This document shows, in pieces, positions 11,026 through 30,823 of a stretch of 64,000 nucleotides of DNA (its first letter is position 1; each line of letters starts with the position of its first letter). The notes below the pieces were generated by a model that ran no database searches, was not told where the DNA came from, and saw nothing but the letters and a program-made list of their open reading frames with translations. Source of the stretch: Piromyces finnis (taxonomy: Eukaryota > Neocallimastigomycota > Neocallimastigomycetes > Neocallimastigales > Neocallimastigaceae); NCBI GenBank assembly GCA_002104945.1, contig MCFH01000003.1, positions 682,001 through 746,000 of the forward strand, given 5' to 3'. Position numbers and translations under genes: made by a program.

Positions 11026-13901
11026 ATATGTATATAAGGCTTTGTCAAACCAAAAGTATAGAGATTTTATAGAAAAATTTGGTGATGTAGGTTTGATAAC
11101 AGGAGATATAACCATAAACCCTAATGCTAGTTGTTTAGTAATGACAACAGAAATTTTAAGATCTATGCTCTACAGAAGTAATGATATTATAAAGGAAATT
11201 TCATGGGTAATTTTTGATGAAATCCATTATATGCAACATATTGGTGAGTAAGAATCCACACATATATATTTTATTTTTTATTTTTTTTTTAGAAATATAA
11301 ACATTTATTATTAATGAAAAAAAAAAGTGAAATTTCATTTAAAATTAGTATTAATTTTTTTTAAATTATGAAATCATTAATATTGAATTATAAAGAGAGA
11401 GGTGTTGTATGGGAAGAAACAATTATCCTTATACCTTCACAAGTTCGATTTATATTTCTATCAGCTACTATACCAAATGCAACCCAATTTGCTGAATGGA
11501 TATGTAAAATTCATAAACAACCTTGTCATGTTATTTATACTGATTATCGACCAACTCCTTTACAACATTATGTTTTTCCATTAAATGGTGAAGGTATTTA
11601 TAATGTAATGGACGGAGAAAATAAATTCCATAATAGTAATTTTAATAAAGCTATGACTGTATTGGAAAACCAAATCCACGAGAACGAATCAAAACAACAA
11701 AAAAAATGGAAAAATAATTCAAAAGGTAAATTATTATTATTTATAATTAAAACATTTTTAAATAATAACTAATATTGGTAATAATATATATATTATAATA
11801 TATGTATTTTTTTTTTGAAAAAAAGATTACACAAACATATTCAATATAGTAAAAATGATTATATCAAAAAATTATCAACCTGCAATCGTTTTCTCATTTT
11901 CAAAAATGGATTGTGAAGCTCTTGCAGTTCAACTAGCAAAATTTGATTTTAATAATGATAATGAAAAAAATATGATTGAAGAAATTTTAAAAAATGCTAC
12001 AGCATCCTTATCTGATGAAGAATATCAACTATATCAAATTCAAAATATGATTCCAATTTTAAAAAGAGGTATTGGAGTTCATCATTCTGGTTTATTACCT
12101 CTTCTTAAAGAAATTATTGAAATTCTTTTTCAGGAAGGTTTAGTTAAAGTTTTATTTGCTACTGAAACATTTTCAATTGGTCTTAATATGCCGGCTAAAA
12201 CTGTTGTTTTTTCAAAACTAAAAAAATTTGATGGTACTAGAAGACGTTGGCTAAATAGTGGAGAATATACACAAGTAAGCATAATGAATAATGTTATTAC
12301 TATTCTTTTTTTTTTTTCTTTAATTTATTAATATTTTTTATTCAAAATGCTCTTAATATTTCTATTTGTAATATACATTTAAAAGATGAGTGGAAGAGCT
12401 GGTCGTAGAGGTCTTGATGATTATGGTATTTCAATTTTGATGATGGATGAAGTTATGGAACCAGAAGATGCTAAAGAAATTATCAGTGGAGGTTCTAATG
12501 AACTTAATAGTGCCTTCCATATAAAATATAGTATGGTTTTAAATTTATTACGTTTGGAATATGTTAAACCAGAAGTTATTCTAGAAAACAGTTTTTATCA
12601 ACATCAAAATAGACAAACAGTACCAAGTTTAGAGAAGGATTTAAAGAATCTACAAAATCAAACATCTTTAATAAAAATTGATAATGAAGAGAGCATAGAA
12701 GAATATTATGATATCTATAAACAACTAGAAATTTATAAAGAAGATTTTAAATCTGTCATCAATCATCCAGCTTATATTCTCCCATTTTTACAATCAGGAA
12801 GACTTGTCCATATTAAAGTAAATCATCAAAATGAATTAGATAATGAAATCAATACTAAAAACATTTTAAATGAATATCAAGATACAAGTGAAGATTTTGG
12901 ATGGGGTATTTTGGTCAATTTCCAAAAGTGTTATGCCCAAGTTAAAGGTAGTGATGTAAAGTCAGAATTAGAGGGAAATCGTTATATTATTGATGTTTTA
13001 TTACTGTGTAAATCAGGAACTGAAAGTGAACATCTAAAACCGACCCCATGTGAAGAAGGAGAAAAAGGTGATGCTATTGTTGTTCCATGTGATTTAAGTT
13101 CTGTAGAAGAAATAAGTTCTGTGCGTGTATTTCTTCCAAAAAATTTAAAAAACTTAGAGTCAAGAAATCAAATGGCAAAGATTATTTCTCAAGTTTCTGA
13201 AAATTTCCCAAGTGGTATTCCGCTTTTAGATCCAGTAGATGATTTAAAAATTAATGATGATTCTTTTGATCAATTGATCAAGGTAATTACTATTATAAAT
13301 AATTAAAAATAATATATATATATATATAATGCTATTATTATATATAATGACAAAACGTTTTATTAAATAAATATCCTTGTATTTTTATTTCATTTTTTAA
13401 ATATTATGATTCTCTAACCGACAGAAAATTGAAATATTAGAAAAAAGATTATTCGAACATCCCTTACATGATACCCCTGAATTAGAAAATCTTTATGAGT
13501 TATATGATAAAAAAGTTATTCTTAATAAAAAAATAAAATATATGAAGAAACAAGTAGAAAAAATGAAAAATATATTAAAATTAGATGAATTAAAATATAA
13601 AAAAAGAGTTCTTAGAAGGTTTGTTTTATTTTTATTAAGACTTTTTCTTTTTATTAATCTTTGTAGATATATCATATTAATTTAATATTATGAAATTATA
13701 AAATAGACTTGGATTTTTATCTTCCTCTGGAATTTTAGAATTAAAAGGTCGTGTTGCATGTGAAATTCTTACAGGTGATGAATTGGTTATTACTGAGATG
13801 CTTTTTGATGGTGCATTTAATGATTTAACTATTCCACAAATAATATCGATATTAAGTTGTGTAGTATTCCAAGAAAAGGTATATATATATATTTTAGTTA
13901 A

Positions 13902-13932
<31 letters not shown>

Positions 13933-14521
13933 CCAATAATATATAAGTAATATTAATAAAAAATGTTATGTAAATTAATGATGTATTGAATTATTATTAA
14001 CAATATTTTTAATTTAAAATAGGTTAAAAATGAAGAAGTAACCATAAGGACAGACATGTTAAAACCTTATAAGCAATTAATTGATATTGTGAGAAAAGTG
14101 TTTAAAATTAGTGTTGAATCTAAATTAGAATTAGATGAAGAAACGTATATTAAAAGCTTTAGTAAACATTTTATAAATGTAGCCTATGCTTGGGGTTCTG
14201 GAGAATCTTTCTCAAATATATGTAAGCTAACCAGTATGTATGAAGGTTCAATTATTCGAGTTATTAAGAATATAGATGAACTTTTAAAGCAATTAGTCAA
14301 TGCCGCCCATGTTATTGGTAATACTGAATTAGAAAATAAGTTTAAAGAAGGTAATTATTACATCATCATCATTATTATAATTATTATATAATTATCCAAA
14401 TATAACATTAATGAATATTAAATATATATATATATATATATATACAACATTTCAAACAATGAATATAGCTACAAAAATACATCATAGAGGAATTGCATTT
14501 TCAGCAAGTTTATATTTATAA
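10190..14521 (+). CDS. MTR4: MTR4, Ski2-like DExH RNA helicase of the nuclear exosome, 1,064 aa
   Basis: Ten exons: 10190-10501, 10643-10897, 11039-11243, 11396-11725, 11826-12274, 12386-13282, 13425-13618, 13707-13878, 14023-14350 and 14469-14521 (3,195 spliced bases). An acidic/Lys-rich N-terminus precedes 'VRHEV..P', then motif I AHTSAGKT (about 158-165), the DEIH box (249-252), SAT (280-282) and motif [12 protein letters not shown] (517-526). An arch/KOW insert with 'GWGILVNF' follows, and the C-terminal helical DSHCT domain ends in 'FSASLYL', almost as in human MTR4. The [10 protein letters not shown] and [18 protein letters not shown] segments are MTR4-specific and rule out SKI2. The protein is the 3'-5' helicase that, with TRAMP-type partners, feeds RNA to the nuclear exosome. 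Length equals the family norm (about 1,040-1,075). All canonical helicase motifs look intact. Confidence 0.96.
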
Positions 14522-15059
14522 GCTCTATTAATTATTACTATTGTGTCATCATCTTTTAAATTTTTTAATATTTATATAAGTTTTAAGTAAACAAATGGAG
14601 CAAGTAACAAAAGTTATATTATTGGTTTTATTTAATAAAAATTATAATTAAAATAAAATATTTAAAATATACTTTAAGTTTATTGTAAATTTGTAAATAT
14701 GTAATATTTTTGTTAACTATCTTTTTATTTATTTATTAAAAGAAAATGGTATCATTGTAGAATATATTTACAATTGATTAGGATTAATGATTAATTTATA
14801 TTTATAGTAGAATTATGTGTATATAGAAAAAAAAAAGTTCAAAAATAAATTTTTGAATTAATAAATTCCAATATTATTTATGTTGATTTAAAAAAAAAAT
14901 AAATAAATTATAATTGTTGTTGATAAGATATAAAATGGGTTAAACATGGTAGAATAAAACTTATATAACCATAAGGTCAATAATTTGATTAGTTAAATTG
15001 TATTGTAATAAATTTATGAAAAATGATTTAATTTATATTTTAAAATTTTTGGTGTCATA
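14522..15059. other. Intergenic, 538 bases, convergent 3' ends
   Basis: Spacer between the convergent 3' ends of MTR4 and TAF13. It holds both 3' UTRs and polyadenylation regions. AATAAA-like strings are frequent by composition, so no specific site is called. Confidence 0.6.
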
Positions 15060-15554
15060 TTATTGTTTATCATCATCTGGTCTGTTTGTTAAACGCTTCT
15101 TTCCCTTAATATTCATTTCAGGTTCTTCAAATAAAGTTCTTGCTTTTCTTAAATCTTCTTGCATGATTAATAATTCCTTACATCTAGCTAATTTCTTTGG
15201 ATCCTTTCTTAAAATGTACAAGAAATCATCTGTAATAATCTTTCCTCTTTTATGACCAACTCTCGCAACCTTTGTACACTATATCAAACGTGAAAAATAT
15301 TCAATTTATTATTATTATCATTTATTTATATTTATTATGAAAGAAGAAAAAGTTTATGTTTTTTATAATATAAAATATATAATTGTATATATAATACATA
15401 TATAAATTTAAGTATTTACAATATCTTGAAGGTAATTATATAAAATATCTTCTAATAATTCAGCAGAATCCTGTCTTGGGTTTTGAACATCACCAAAACC
15501 ATACATTAACAACTTTATTTCTTTTGTAAATTGATGCTTTCTCTTTTCCTTCAT
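15060..15554 (-). CDS. TAF13: TAF13, TFIID histone-fold subunit, 117 aa
   Basis: Two exons, 15554-15420 and 15278-15060, joined by a GT..AG intron in phase 0, give 354 bases. The histone fold begins 'KEIKLLMYGFGD.QNP', the classic TAF13 signature, continues with 'SAELLEDILYNYLQDI', and the second half contains 'GKIITDDFLYILRKDP', matching the human 'GRVQVEDIVFLIRKDP' segment. The basic/acidic tail ends 'RPDDDKQ'. TAF13 pairs with TAF11 inside TFIID. The start is ambiguous. ATG at 15554 gives 'MKEKRKH'. A further upstream mini-exon with ATG near 15794, followed by donor GTATAT and an acceptor just after codon 2 of the shorter form, would give 'MRFQEKRKH'. Both yield almost the same protein. 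TAF13 is divergent from ASCC2. Confidence 0.93.
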
Positions 15555-15901
15555 ACCGATGAAATATAAAAGTATACTTTATTTTTCTAAATAAAATAAA
15601 AAAAAAAGTGTATACTTTTATTAATAATTTTGGATAAAATTTGTGATGATTTTATTGGTTGATTATATTACTTATACACATTATTATGATTATTATTTTT
15701 TTTAATTTTGTTAATGAACAATTAATATATATATTTTTTTTTATTTTTATTTTTGGAAAAGTTATTTAACAACAATATACCTGAAATCTCATTTTATTGG
15801 AAATCACTTATAATAATACCAGTTTTATTCTTATTATTATAAACCATTTTTCTTTATAATTATCATTTATATTATTATTATTATTATTTTTAAAATAAAA
15901 A
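15555..15901. promoter_or_regulatory. Compact divergent promoter of TAF13 and ASCC2
   Basis: Only 347 bases separate the two start codons, or about 110 if the alternative TAF13 first exon is used. The two genes must share a bidirectional promoter region. It is A/T-rich with T tracts; no named element is recognisable. Confidence 0.5.
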
Positions 15902-17769
15902 ATGACTGTTTCATTAGAAAAAAGTTTTGTAGAAGTGGATAATAAAAAAGTTCCAGCTTTAGATCCAACTTTAATAAAAAAATACAGTGACATTTCTCTT
16001 GATTTATATACACCTTATCATATTGCTGTAACATTACTAAATAATACTCCGTTAGATGAACAAATTAAAAGTAGAGAAATTTATTTAAATAAACAAATAG
16101 GAAGTATTAAACAACTTTTACAAATGAATTTTTCTACATTTTGGAATTTTATATTGAATAGAAAAGAAAAATCAAATAATGATATTTACAATTCTAGTCT
16201 TCAAGTCATAAATTTTATTGAAAATTATTGTAGAGGTTGTATTGAATGGATTCAGACAGTAAAGATAAATAGACAAAAAGAAAAAAATAGTCAAGAAGAA
16301 AACTGGGAGTATATTGATATGCCAGATAATATATGTAAATTAGAAAGTGAACTCTCACAATATATATTTTCTTTAGTTACTCGTATTTCATTCCTTGAAG
16401 ATAACAATAAATATAACGATAGTGTTTCTAAAGAAAATAATTCTTGGTCAAAACAAGCCTATGAATTAAATATTAAGAAATATAATATTTTCAGTATACC
16501 CTTTTTATTTGATTTTATTAATTTATATTATGAAAGTAATACAAGAGTGGTAAGAGAAGTTCTTTCACAAATCATTAACATCCATCCTTCTTTTAATCAA
16601 GATATTAAATCATCAGTACAATTAACAAAAAAACTATCAGAAATGTTAACGTTACAAATAAAAAAATTACCAATTCTTTTAATGTCAGCTGACGAACAAT
16701 TTCAACAGTTATTGAGTGCTGTAGAGGAAGTTGTTCAAATATATTCAATTTTATTAGAAATAATAAATAATAATGCAGTACAAGAAGTACTTTTTAAAGA
16801 TGGTTCATTTATTAAATCATTAATTCTATTATATCAAGTTTGGTGTGACGTTCCAAATGACAGTATAAAGTCAAATCAAGGTGTCAACAATGTTTATATG
16901 GAAATTGTAAAAGAATTTAAAGAAACGGCTTTACACATTTTATTTATTCATCTTAAATTGAATTATTTCGATAAAATTATGTCGAATATAAAGGAATCAA
17001 GTCAATTATGTTCAGGTTTAAAGGATTTATTAATTGAAATTCTTGATATTACCTCTGAAAATTCAGATGATGCTATGAAAAAGTCAGTATATATGGAAAA
17101 TAGTTTATATATTGTTGATTTTGATGTTCGTTATGGTTTAGTCGATGAACTCAAGGAATTAATAAATAAAAATCAAAATGCTTCTTTCAAAGATATTGTA
17201 AAAAACATTGATTTATTAATTAGTCAAAGTGAAAATCAAGATACTAGATCATCAATAAATTCAACCCATGTAAGATTTTATTTTTTATTTTATTTTTTCA
17301 TTATTATTATATATACATATATATATTAATTCTATTTATTTTTATTTATCTAATTAATAAAATATAAATATATAAAATATTTTTGTACACTTTAATATAT
17401 ATATTAAATACAAAAAGGATACGAATGCTGGATTTGACGATGAATATATAAATAGAACCGTTTTAATTTCTCAAGTTCAAGAATTATTTCCAGATCTTGG
17501 TGATGGATTTATTGATCAATGTCTTAATGAATTTAATAATAATCCTGAAACTGTTATCGCCAAACTTTTAGATAATGATTTACCAGAAAATATTAAAAAT
17601 CTTAGTAGAACATCAAAAAGGTATGAAATTTTCATTTCTAATAATATACATATTAGTATAATATATTAATTATTATTTTTTTTATAAACTACTAAAAGAA
17701 AAAAGATAAATGTTTCTATACCATCCGAATTTTCAAAACCATTACCATCTCAATTAGAAGGTATTTTTT

Positions 17770-17800
<31 letters not shown>

Positions 17801-19486
17801 TATTATTTTTTTCTTATAAATTATTATTATTATTATTATAAATTAACTTTACAAAAATATATACTATTTAATATTTATTATAAAAATATTAGAAATGAAT
17901 GATAAGATCAACGAAAATCCAACTATTGATGAAATTCTCAAGAATAGAAGAAATATATTTGATAATGATGAATTTGATATCCTTAGAAATGGAAATGTTG
18001 ACATGAGTAAGGTTATTCTTGGTAAAAAGAAGTATGTATTAAAATTTAGTTTATTATAAAAAAATAATATATTTCAATGAATCATTTATAAATTTCTTTA
18101 TTTTTATCTATTAATTAATTATATATTATTAACCCAAATAATATTATTTCTTATCATTTTAATTAAAAAAAAAAAAAAAAATCTAGTCGTGGTACTTTTG
18201 AAAAAATCTTTGATGATAAATCAAAAGTTAATAAAGAAAGAATTCATTCAATTGTTAATCATTATGATATGTATGATGATGAATATGATGATACTTGGGA
18301 TGGAATTAATGAATTTAACGTTAATATTGATAATAATAATGATGATAAGGATAAGGATGCTGAAGGAGATGAAAAAGTAATTAATATAACACATATTTAA
18401 TAATTATAAATAATAATAGATGATATAAAAATTTATTTTATCAAATACTTGAATATTAATTTTATTTAATGTATTAATTTTTTTTTCTTCCGTAATAAAT
18501 TTATATATTATTATATAATAGACAAAGAAACAAGAACGTAATGATACTGGTGGATCTTCTGATCCAGGTGTTATATATAAGGCTACTTTAATGAAATGGT
18601 TAGAAAGTAATCCAGATGTTTTCCTTAGAAATAATAGAAAATCAAAGTATCGTAAGCAATTAATTGACGAAACTGGTATGTCTAATGAACAAATTGAAGG
18701 ATGGTATTCTATGTATCAACGTAATAAGGTAAGAAAAGTAAAAATAAATAAATAAATCATGACATCAATATACTTTAATAAAAATTAAGATAAAATGAGT
18801 CGAAAGAAAAAAAAAAAATAAATAATAGTTTAATTTATATTTAATACTATTTTATTTTATTCATTATTTTTATTCATTAATTTTTATATTTGCTTTATTA
18901 AAATTGAAATAAATAAAAAAAAAAAAAAAAAAAAAAAAAAAAGAAAAAGCGTGATGAAGCAAAGAATAAATCCAAGAATAATAACAACAGTAACAATTCA
19001 AAGCCATCATCACCAACAGAATCTTTATCTGATAATAACAAAACCAAGGTAGAAAATGAAAAAGGAACTAATGGTAATGCTAACAACAATAATCATAATA
19101 GAAACCGTTCTAATAAAAGTAACAATGGAAGTGGTAATAATAATAATAAAAACCAAAATAATAATAACAAGAATCAAGATAATAAAAATAGGAATAATAA
19201 TAGTGACAATAAAAACAAAAACGATGATAAAAAGAATACAAATGAAAAAGAAGGAAAAAGTAACAATAATAAAAACAATAATAATAACAACAATAAAAAT
19301 AATAATAATCGTCGCAACAACAATAACAGAGGAAATAAAGCCAAGGGAAAAGATGGTGATAATAATGATTCTTCTGAAAAGTCCAATAAACCTCAATATT
19401 CCAAGAAACGTTCCGATGCCGATAATCATTTCCGTAAAGCCGGTCGTCAACGTAAATTAAACTTTATGATGGGAGGTTTTGAATAG
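15902..19486 (+). CDS. ASCC2: ASCC2 / Cue3 (Rqt3) homologue with CUE domain, 903 aa
   Basis: Seven exons: 15902-17269, 17418-17620, 17699-17760, 17893-18031, 18187-18376, 18522-18728 and 18944-19486 (2,712 spliced bases). Exon 1 is an all-helical region of 456 residues that starts 'MTVSLEKSF'. Exon 2 carries the CUE ubiquitin-binding domain, 'LISQVQELFPDLGDGFI..CL', very like human ASCC2. Downstream 'RRNIFDNDEFDIL' and 'YDDEYDDTWDG' match conserved ASCC2 linear motifs. The C-terminus (exon 7) is a long Asn/Lys-rich run ending in a basic 'FRKAGRQRKL' motif. ASCC2/Cue3 binds ubiquitin on stalled ribosomes and works with the ASCC3/Slh1 helicase in ribosome quality control and alkylation repair. 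The Asn tract is probably disordered. Confidence 0.92.
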
Positions 19487-20814
19487 ATAAAAAAAAAAAA
19501 AAGTTGTATTATTTCATTTATTTATTCTTTATAATTATATATTGTAGTAGTTCATTCCTTATAACCTTAATGATTTAAAACTATTTATCATTAGATTTTT
19601 TAATATATATATAATATATAACTATGTATATATTTTCAATATTTATTGTAAAATGTATGGTGATTAATACACAAATTTTAATTTTTTAATTTCAATAAAT
19701 TAAAACGAAGTATTTTTTTTTTTTTATATGTATAAAAATTTGAAATATATATATATATATTTATAAAATTAAATATTAAAAGTATACATTCTATATTACC
19801 TATGAAATATATTAAAAAATGAATAATAAATGTTTATTTTAGAATATATATATATGCATTTTAAGAGTTGATACCAAAAAAAAAAAAAAAAAAAAGGTTA
19901 TATAAAGTATAGATTTTTTTTATTTGTTGTTACCATGTTGTGTCGTTTTTTTTTTATGAAGAGTGAAGTAGATACAAGCAAATATTAAATCCAAAACTTC
20001 TCCTATATGAAATATTATTATGACAATAGGTATATTAATTCTTTTTATTTATTTAATAACCAAGCAGAACAAACAATTGAAAATAGATAAGTTTTTTTTT
20101 TTTTTTTTTTATTCTAAGAATTTTAATATTAGATCATTTTATCAAAGAATTAGTGGGTAAAGAATATGAAAGAATACTTGGAATTGATATTTATATATTT
20201 TAAGCATTTCATTTCTGTAAGTATTGAAAGAATGGATCATCTTTCAACACTTTTCAATTTCAAAAAATTTATTATCCTTTACTAGTTGAAAAAAAAAAAA
20301 AAAAAAAAAAATACTTTTGTTAAAATAATATATATATATATAATAATATTATTTCATAATTATAATAAAAGTAAATCAGGTATATCATTTAATTAAATGA
20401 AAAGTGTGAGATAATTTTTCAAATAATTATATATATATATATAAATTTCTTTCATTAACAATTCAATTCAATTTGATTTATATAAAATGAGTACATTTAT
20501 ACCCCAAAATACTATTATTATGGTAATGCCAACAATAATATAAAAATAAAAATACATTAATTATTTTCAAAAAAAGATAGTATAGTATATTATTAATTTT
20601 AATTTGTTTCTAATTTTTTTTATTATATTATTATATTATTTTAACTTTAAAGGTTAGTTCTATGATAAAGGAATAAAAAATAAAAGTATTGATGTGGTTT
20701 TTGTCATTAAAAAAAAAAAAAAAAAAAAAGGAAAATACGGGTTTTTATTGTATTATTAAATAATAATCATGGGTTATAATGACTTTTAAAATAGGTATTC
20801 TATATGGATGATGT
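19487..20814. other. Intergenic, 1.3 kb, convergent 3' ends
   Basis: Lies between the convergent 3' ends of ASCC2 and the zinc-finger gene. It has many A and T runs of 15-22 bases and (AT)n stretches. No gene was supported; a short hydrophobic minus-strand frame near 19930-20010 was considered and rejected. Confidence 0.6.
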
Positions 20815-26940
<6,126 letters not shown>

Positions 26941-29900
26941 ATGTCTGACTTTGATGATGATGATTTTATGGTATTATTCATTTCAATGATAATATAATCT
27001 ATTATTTATTCGTTTCAATATTTCTTTTATCACCTTCTTTTGATAATTAGATTGGAAATAACTTTAAATATAAACCCTTTATTTTAATCATATTATAAAC
27101 ACATATTTTATGTTTTTTTCTCTTTTATTTTATTTTTGTTTTACAAACATTCATTAAATAGAAATCATTTAAAGAAATTTTAATTAATATTTATTAATGG
27201 ATAAGTCATTTTATGAAATTCGAATTTTACAATTTAAAAAAGCACTTAAAAGCATTATTATTAATTTTATTAAAAAAAAAGGAATAAAAATATTTTTATA
27301 CATTTATTATATCTTATAAGAATTCTATGTAAAATATATGAATTATTGTACAATAATTCCTATAAATATATAATATTCATGATATTTTAAATAGAATTTG
27401 GAATATGAAATATCATTAAAATATATACTTTATGCTTTCAAAATAGATATTCAATTAATCAACAATTCTTTAATTTGGTATTAAATTATTAGGTAGAAGA
27501 TGAAGAAGATTATGATTTTGATTTTGAATATGATGAAGACAATGAAGAAGAAGAACAAAATGTTGATTTAGAAAATAGATATTACAATGCAAAAGGTTCA
27601 TAACAAATATATATATATATATTGCATTAGTGATTTTTTTTTTTTTTTTTTAATTATTATTATTTATAAAATAAAGACAATAAATTCTAATGACTATTTT
27701 GTCTTTATTATTTTATATATAAATATATATTTTTTTAAAAATAGCATTAAAAGAAGATAGTCCAGAAGATGCTATTATGGAATTTAAAAATGTAATTGAT
27801 TCTGATACTGAACAAAGTGATTGGTAAATAGTCATTATACTAAAGTAAAAGAAAGAAAGAAAAACTTTTTTTTTTTAAATTACTAAAGTAATATTATTTT
27901 TTCCTTTTAATTATAATTCTTATAATTATATAATTATATAGGAGTTTTAAAGCATGTAAACAAATGGTTAAGGTTTCTTTGAAAATAAGAGATTATGAAG
28001 GAGTAAGTAAATATTTTAATGATTTTAATAATAATAATAATAATAATAATTATATATATATAATTAAAACACACTTTTTTCTTTTTATAATTTTTATTAT
28101 TAATAAATATTTGTAAATTATTATAAATTTAGGCTATAGAATATTATAAAAATTTATTAAGTCTATTAAATATTGTACCAAAGAGCTACAGTGAAAAGTC
28201 GATTAACAATATTTTAGATTATGCTTCAAATTCTGATAGTATAAGCTTTTTAGAGCAATTTTATGAAATTACATTAAATAAATTGAAAGAAACAAATAAT
28301 GATGTAAGTAAATATAAATATTAATAAATGTGCATTATAAGCATATTGAAGATATATTATAATGATAGTAATAATATATTAAATAATAACAATACCTTAT
28401 TTTTTATGATTTAATTTCATACCATTTCAAAAGAGATTATGGTTGAAAACAAATTTAAAATTAGCAAAATTATTACTTGATAATCGTGAATATGAAAAAT
28501 TAAATAAAGTTCTTGTTGAATTACATATGGCCTGTGAAAAAGAAAACAATGCAGAAGGTCAAGGCACCTTACTTGTTGAAGTATTTGCAATAGAAATTCA
28601 AATGTATACTGAAATGAAAAATACTAAAAAGTTAAAGGTAAATATCAATATTATAGTTTATTCAATTCTTAAAAAGGAATAAATATAAATATTTAAATAA
28701 TATATTTTTATAGCAAGTTATAATATAATTTTATTATTAATATTCATTTTTTTATATAAATTTAAATTACAACAACAACAACAACAAATTAGCCATTATA
28801 CGAACAATGCTTGAATGTTAAATCAGCAATACCACATCCAAGAATTATGGTAAATTCATCTTTATTACTTTTCTCTAAATTATATTTTCCTAATATGTTT
28901 ATCCATTCATATATAAATATTTATATTTTAGGGTATTATTCGTGAATGTGGTGGAAAAATGCATATGATTGAAGGTAATAAAAAAAAATAAAGTAAATGT
29001 AAACAATATTCTTATATGTATTTATTAATAATATACATATTTTTAAAAATTTAGGTAAATGGCAAGATGCTCAAACAGATTTCTTCGAAGCATTTAAGAA
29101 TTTTGATGAAGCCGGAAGTCCTCAAAGAATACAATGCTTAAAGTAAAAAAAGTTATAAACTTTCACATTTTATTTTTATTGAATTATATTAACTATAAAT
29201 ATAAATTTTAGATATTTAGTTTTAGCAAATATGTTATCAGAATCTCAAATTAATCCATTTGATTCTCAAGAAACCAAACCGTAAATAAAATTTAATTGTT
29301 TATTATAGTGGTAATTTTATTAAGTATATTTAATTAATTCTTATAATTTAATATTTATTATATATATATTAGATATAAAAATGATAGTCAAATTGTTGCT
29401 TTAACCAATTTAATTAATGCATATCAAAGAGTTGATATACAAGAATTTGAAAGCATTTTACAGAGTAATTATAATATAAATCAGTTAACGTATTAAATAA
29501 TCATTATTTAACATGAATAAATATTAATAAATAAATATTATTAAACAAATAAACCTATATATAAATAAAAAAAAAAAAAAAAACTTTAATGGATATAATA
29601 AATAGAAAACAAAAGTTCTATTATGGGTGATCCATTTATTCGTACATATATGGATGATGTTATTAAAAATATTCGTTCTCAAGTTTTAATTAAATTAATT
29701 AAACCATATACCAGAATAAAACTTTCCTTTGCTTCTAAAGTAATTAAAATTATGTTAATAAATATTATTAATATAAATATTAATAATAACATTTTTATTT
29801 TAAACTTTTTTTTTTTTATTATTTTTATTTTCACATATACAATAGAAATTAAATATATCACCTCAAGAAGTAGAAGAATTATTAGTTAATTTAATTTTGG

Positions 29901-30142
29901 ATAAGAAAATTAATGGTTATATTGATCAAATTAATCAAATTTTAGAACTTGAACATGAGTAAGTTATCATTTTTTTTTAAAAATGAATATTTTATTTTGA
30001 AACCTATTAATTTTTTTTTATAATAATATTTAATATATTTTTTTAAAACAGTAAACAAAGCGTCAATTATTATCCAGATATTGGCAAGTGGAGTAATAAT
30101 ATAGATAAATTAATAAAGTCATTTGACAGAAAGATGAACTAG
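26941..30142 (+). CDS. CSN2: COP9 signalosome subunit 2 (CSN2), 444 aa
   Basis: Fourteen exons: 26941-26970, 27493-27595, 27745-27823, 27942-28002, 28133-28303, 28434-28637, 28793-28849, 28932-28974, 29055-29142, 29212-29280, 29373-29464, 29606-29739, 29846-29958 and 30052-30142. The 1,335 spliced bases encode 444 residues, against 443 in human. The acidic start '[10 protein letters not shown]', then '[11 protein letters not shown]', 'CGGKMHM', '[11 protein letters not shown]', 'INPFDSQE' and '[16 protein letters not shown]' follow the metazoan protein throughout. TPR-like helices lead into the C-terminal PCI/winged-helix domain. CSN2 is the scaffold subunit that contacts the cullin-RBX1 arm in cullin deneddylation. 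Exon 1 is only 30 bases, followed by a 522-base intron, so a simple open-frame scan misses the start. Confidence 0.97.
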
Positions 30143-30823
30143 AAGCTATTTTATAGTGAAGAACTATTATAACCCAAAAGCAATAATACAAAACAAATAT
30201 CCTATTGTATAAAATATTAGTTATTTTAATATATATATCTTTTTTTTTCATATATAATATATTTCTAAGCATCAATTGTATTCATTTACCGATCAAAAAA
30301 AAAAAAAAAAAAAAAACAACAACAACAACTTACAATAAAAAAACAATTAAATAACAAAAAAAGAAAAAAAAATATAAATATCTAAATATCTAGATTATAT
30401 ATATTTTTTAGCCAATTTTTTTTTTTTTTTTTATTTTGATAGTTCTTTTTCAAATAAATAAGATATAATCACAATTAATATATATATATTTAAAAAAGAT
30501 GTTTATTTATTAATTATAATACATAAATATTTATTAAAATATGTATAATTATACATATATAATTTGATATTGTACTTTTATATTATGTAATATTATATCT
30601 ATTTTTATAAATATATACAATTAGTGTTGTATTATTATTATATAAAAAGTAATTTTTATGAATCATTGAATAAATCAATATTACAAGAAAGGGTTTATAT
30701 TAGTGTATTGATATAAAATAATTTTATTTTTAATGGAATAAGAATTTCTGTAAAGTAAGAAACAGGTTATTACTTTATGAATAAAAAGTACATGAAATTG
30801 GCGTAAAATGACTGATAATATAA
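30143..30823. other. Intergenic, 681 bases, convergent 3' ends
   Basis: Between the 3' ends of CSN2 and the coiled-coil gene. It contains poly-A and poly-T runs and a short (CAA)n. No open frame is supported. Confidence 0.6.

Noticed and set aside
19025-19450. Hydrophobic 141-residue minus frame and a 134-residue + frame in another register
   Set aside because: Both are shadows of the Asn-rich exon 7 of ASCC2.
19930-20010. Short hydrophobic minus frame 'EVLDLIFACIYFTLHKK', considered as a small membrane protein such as PMP3
   Set aside because: No family signature, no start codon and no second exon could be found.
29679-29861. 60-residue minus frame
   Set aside because: Covers CSN2 exon 12, intron and exon 13; shadow.
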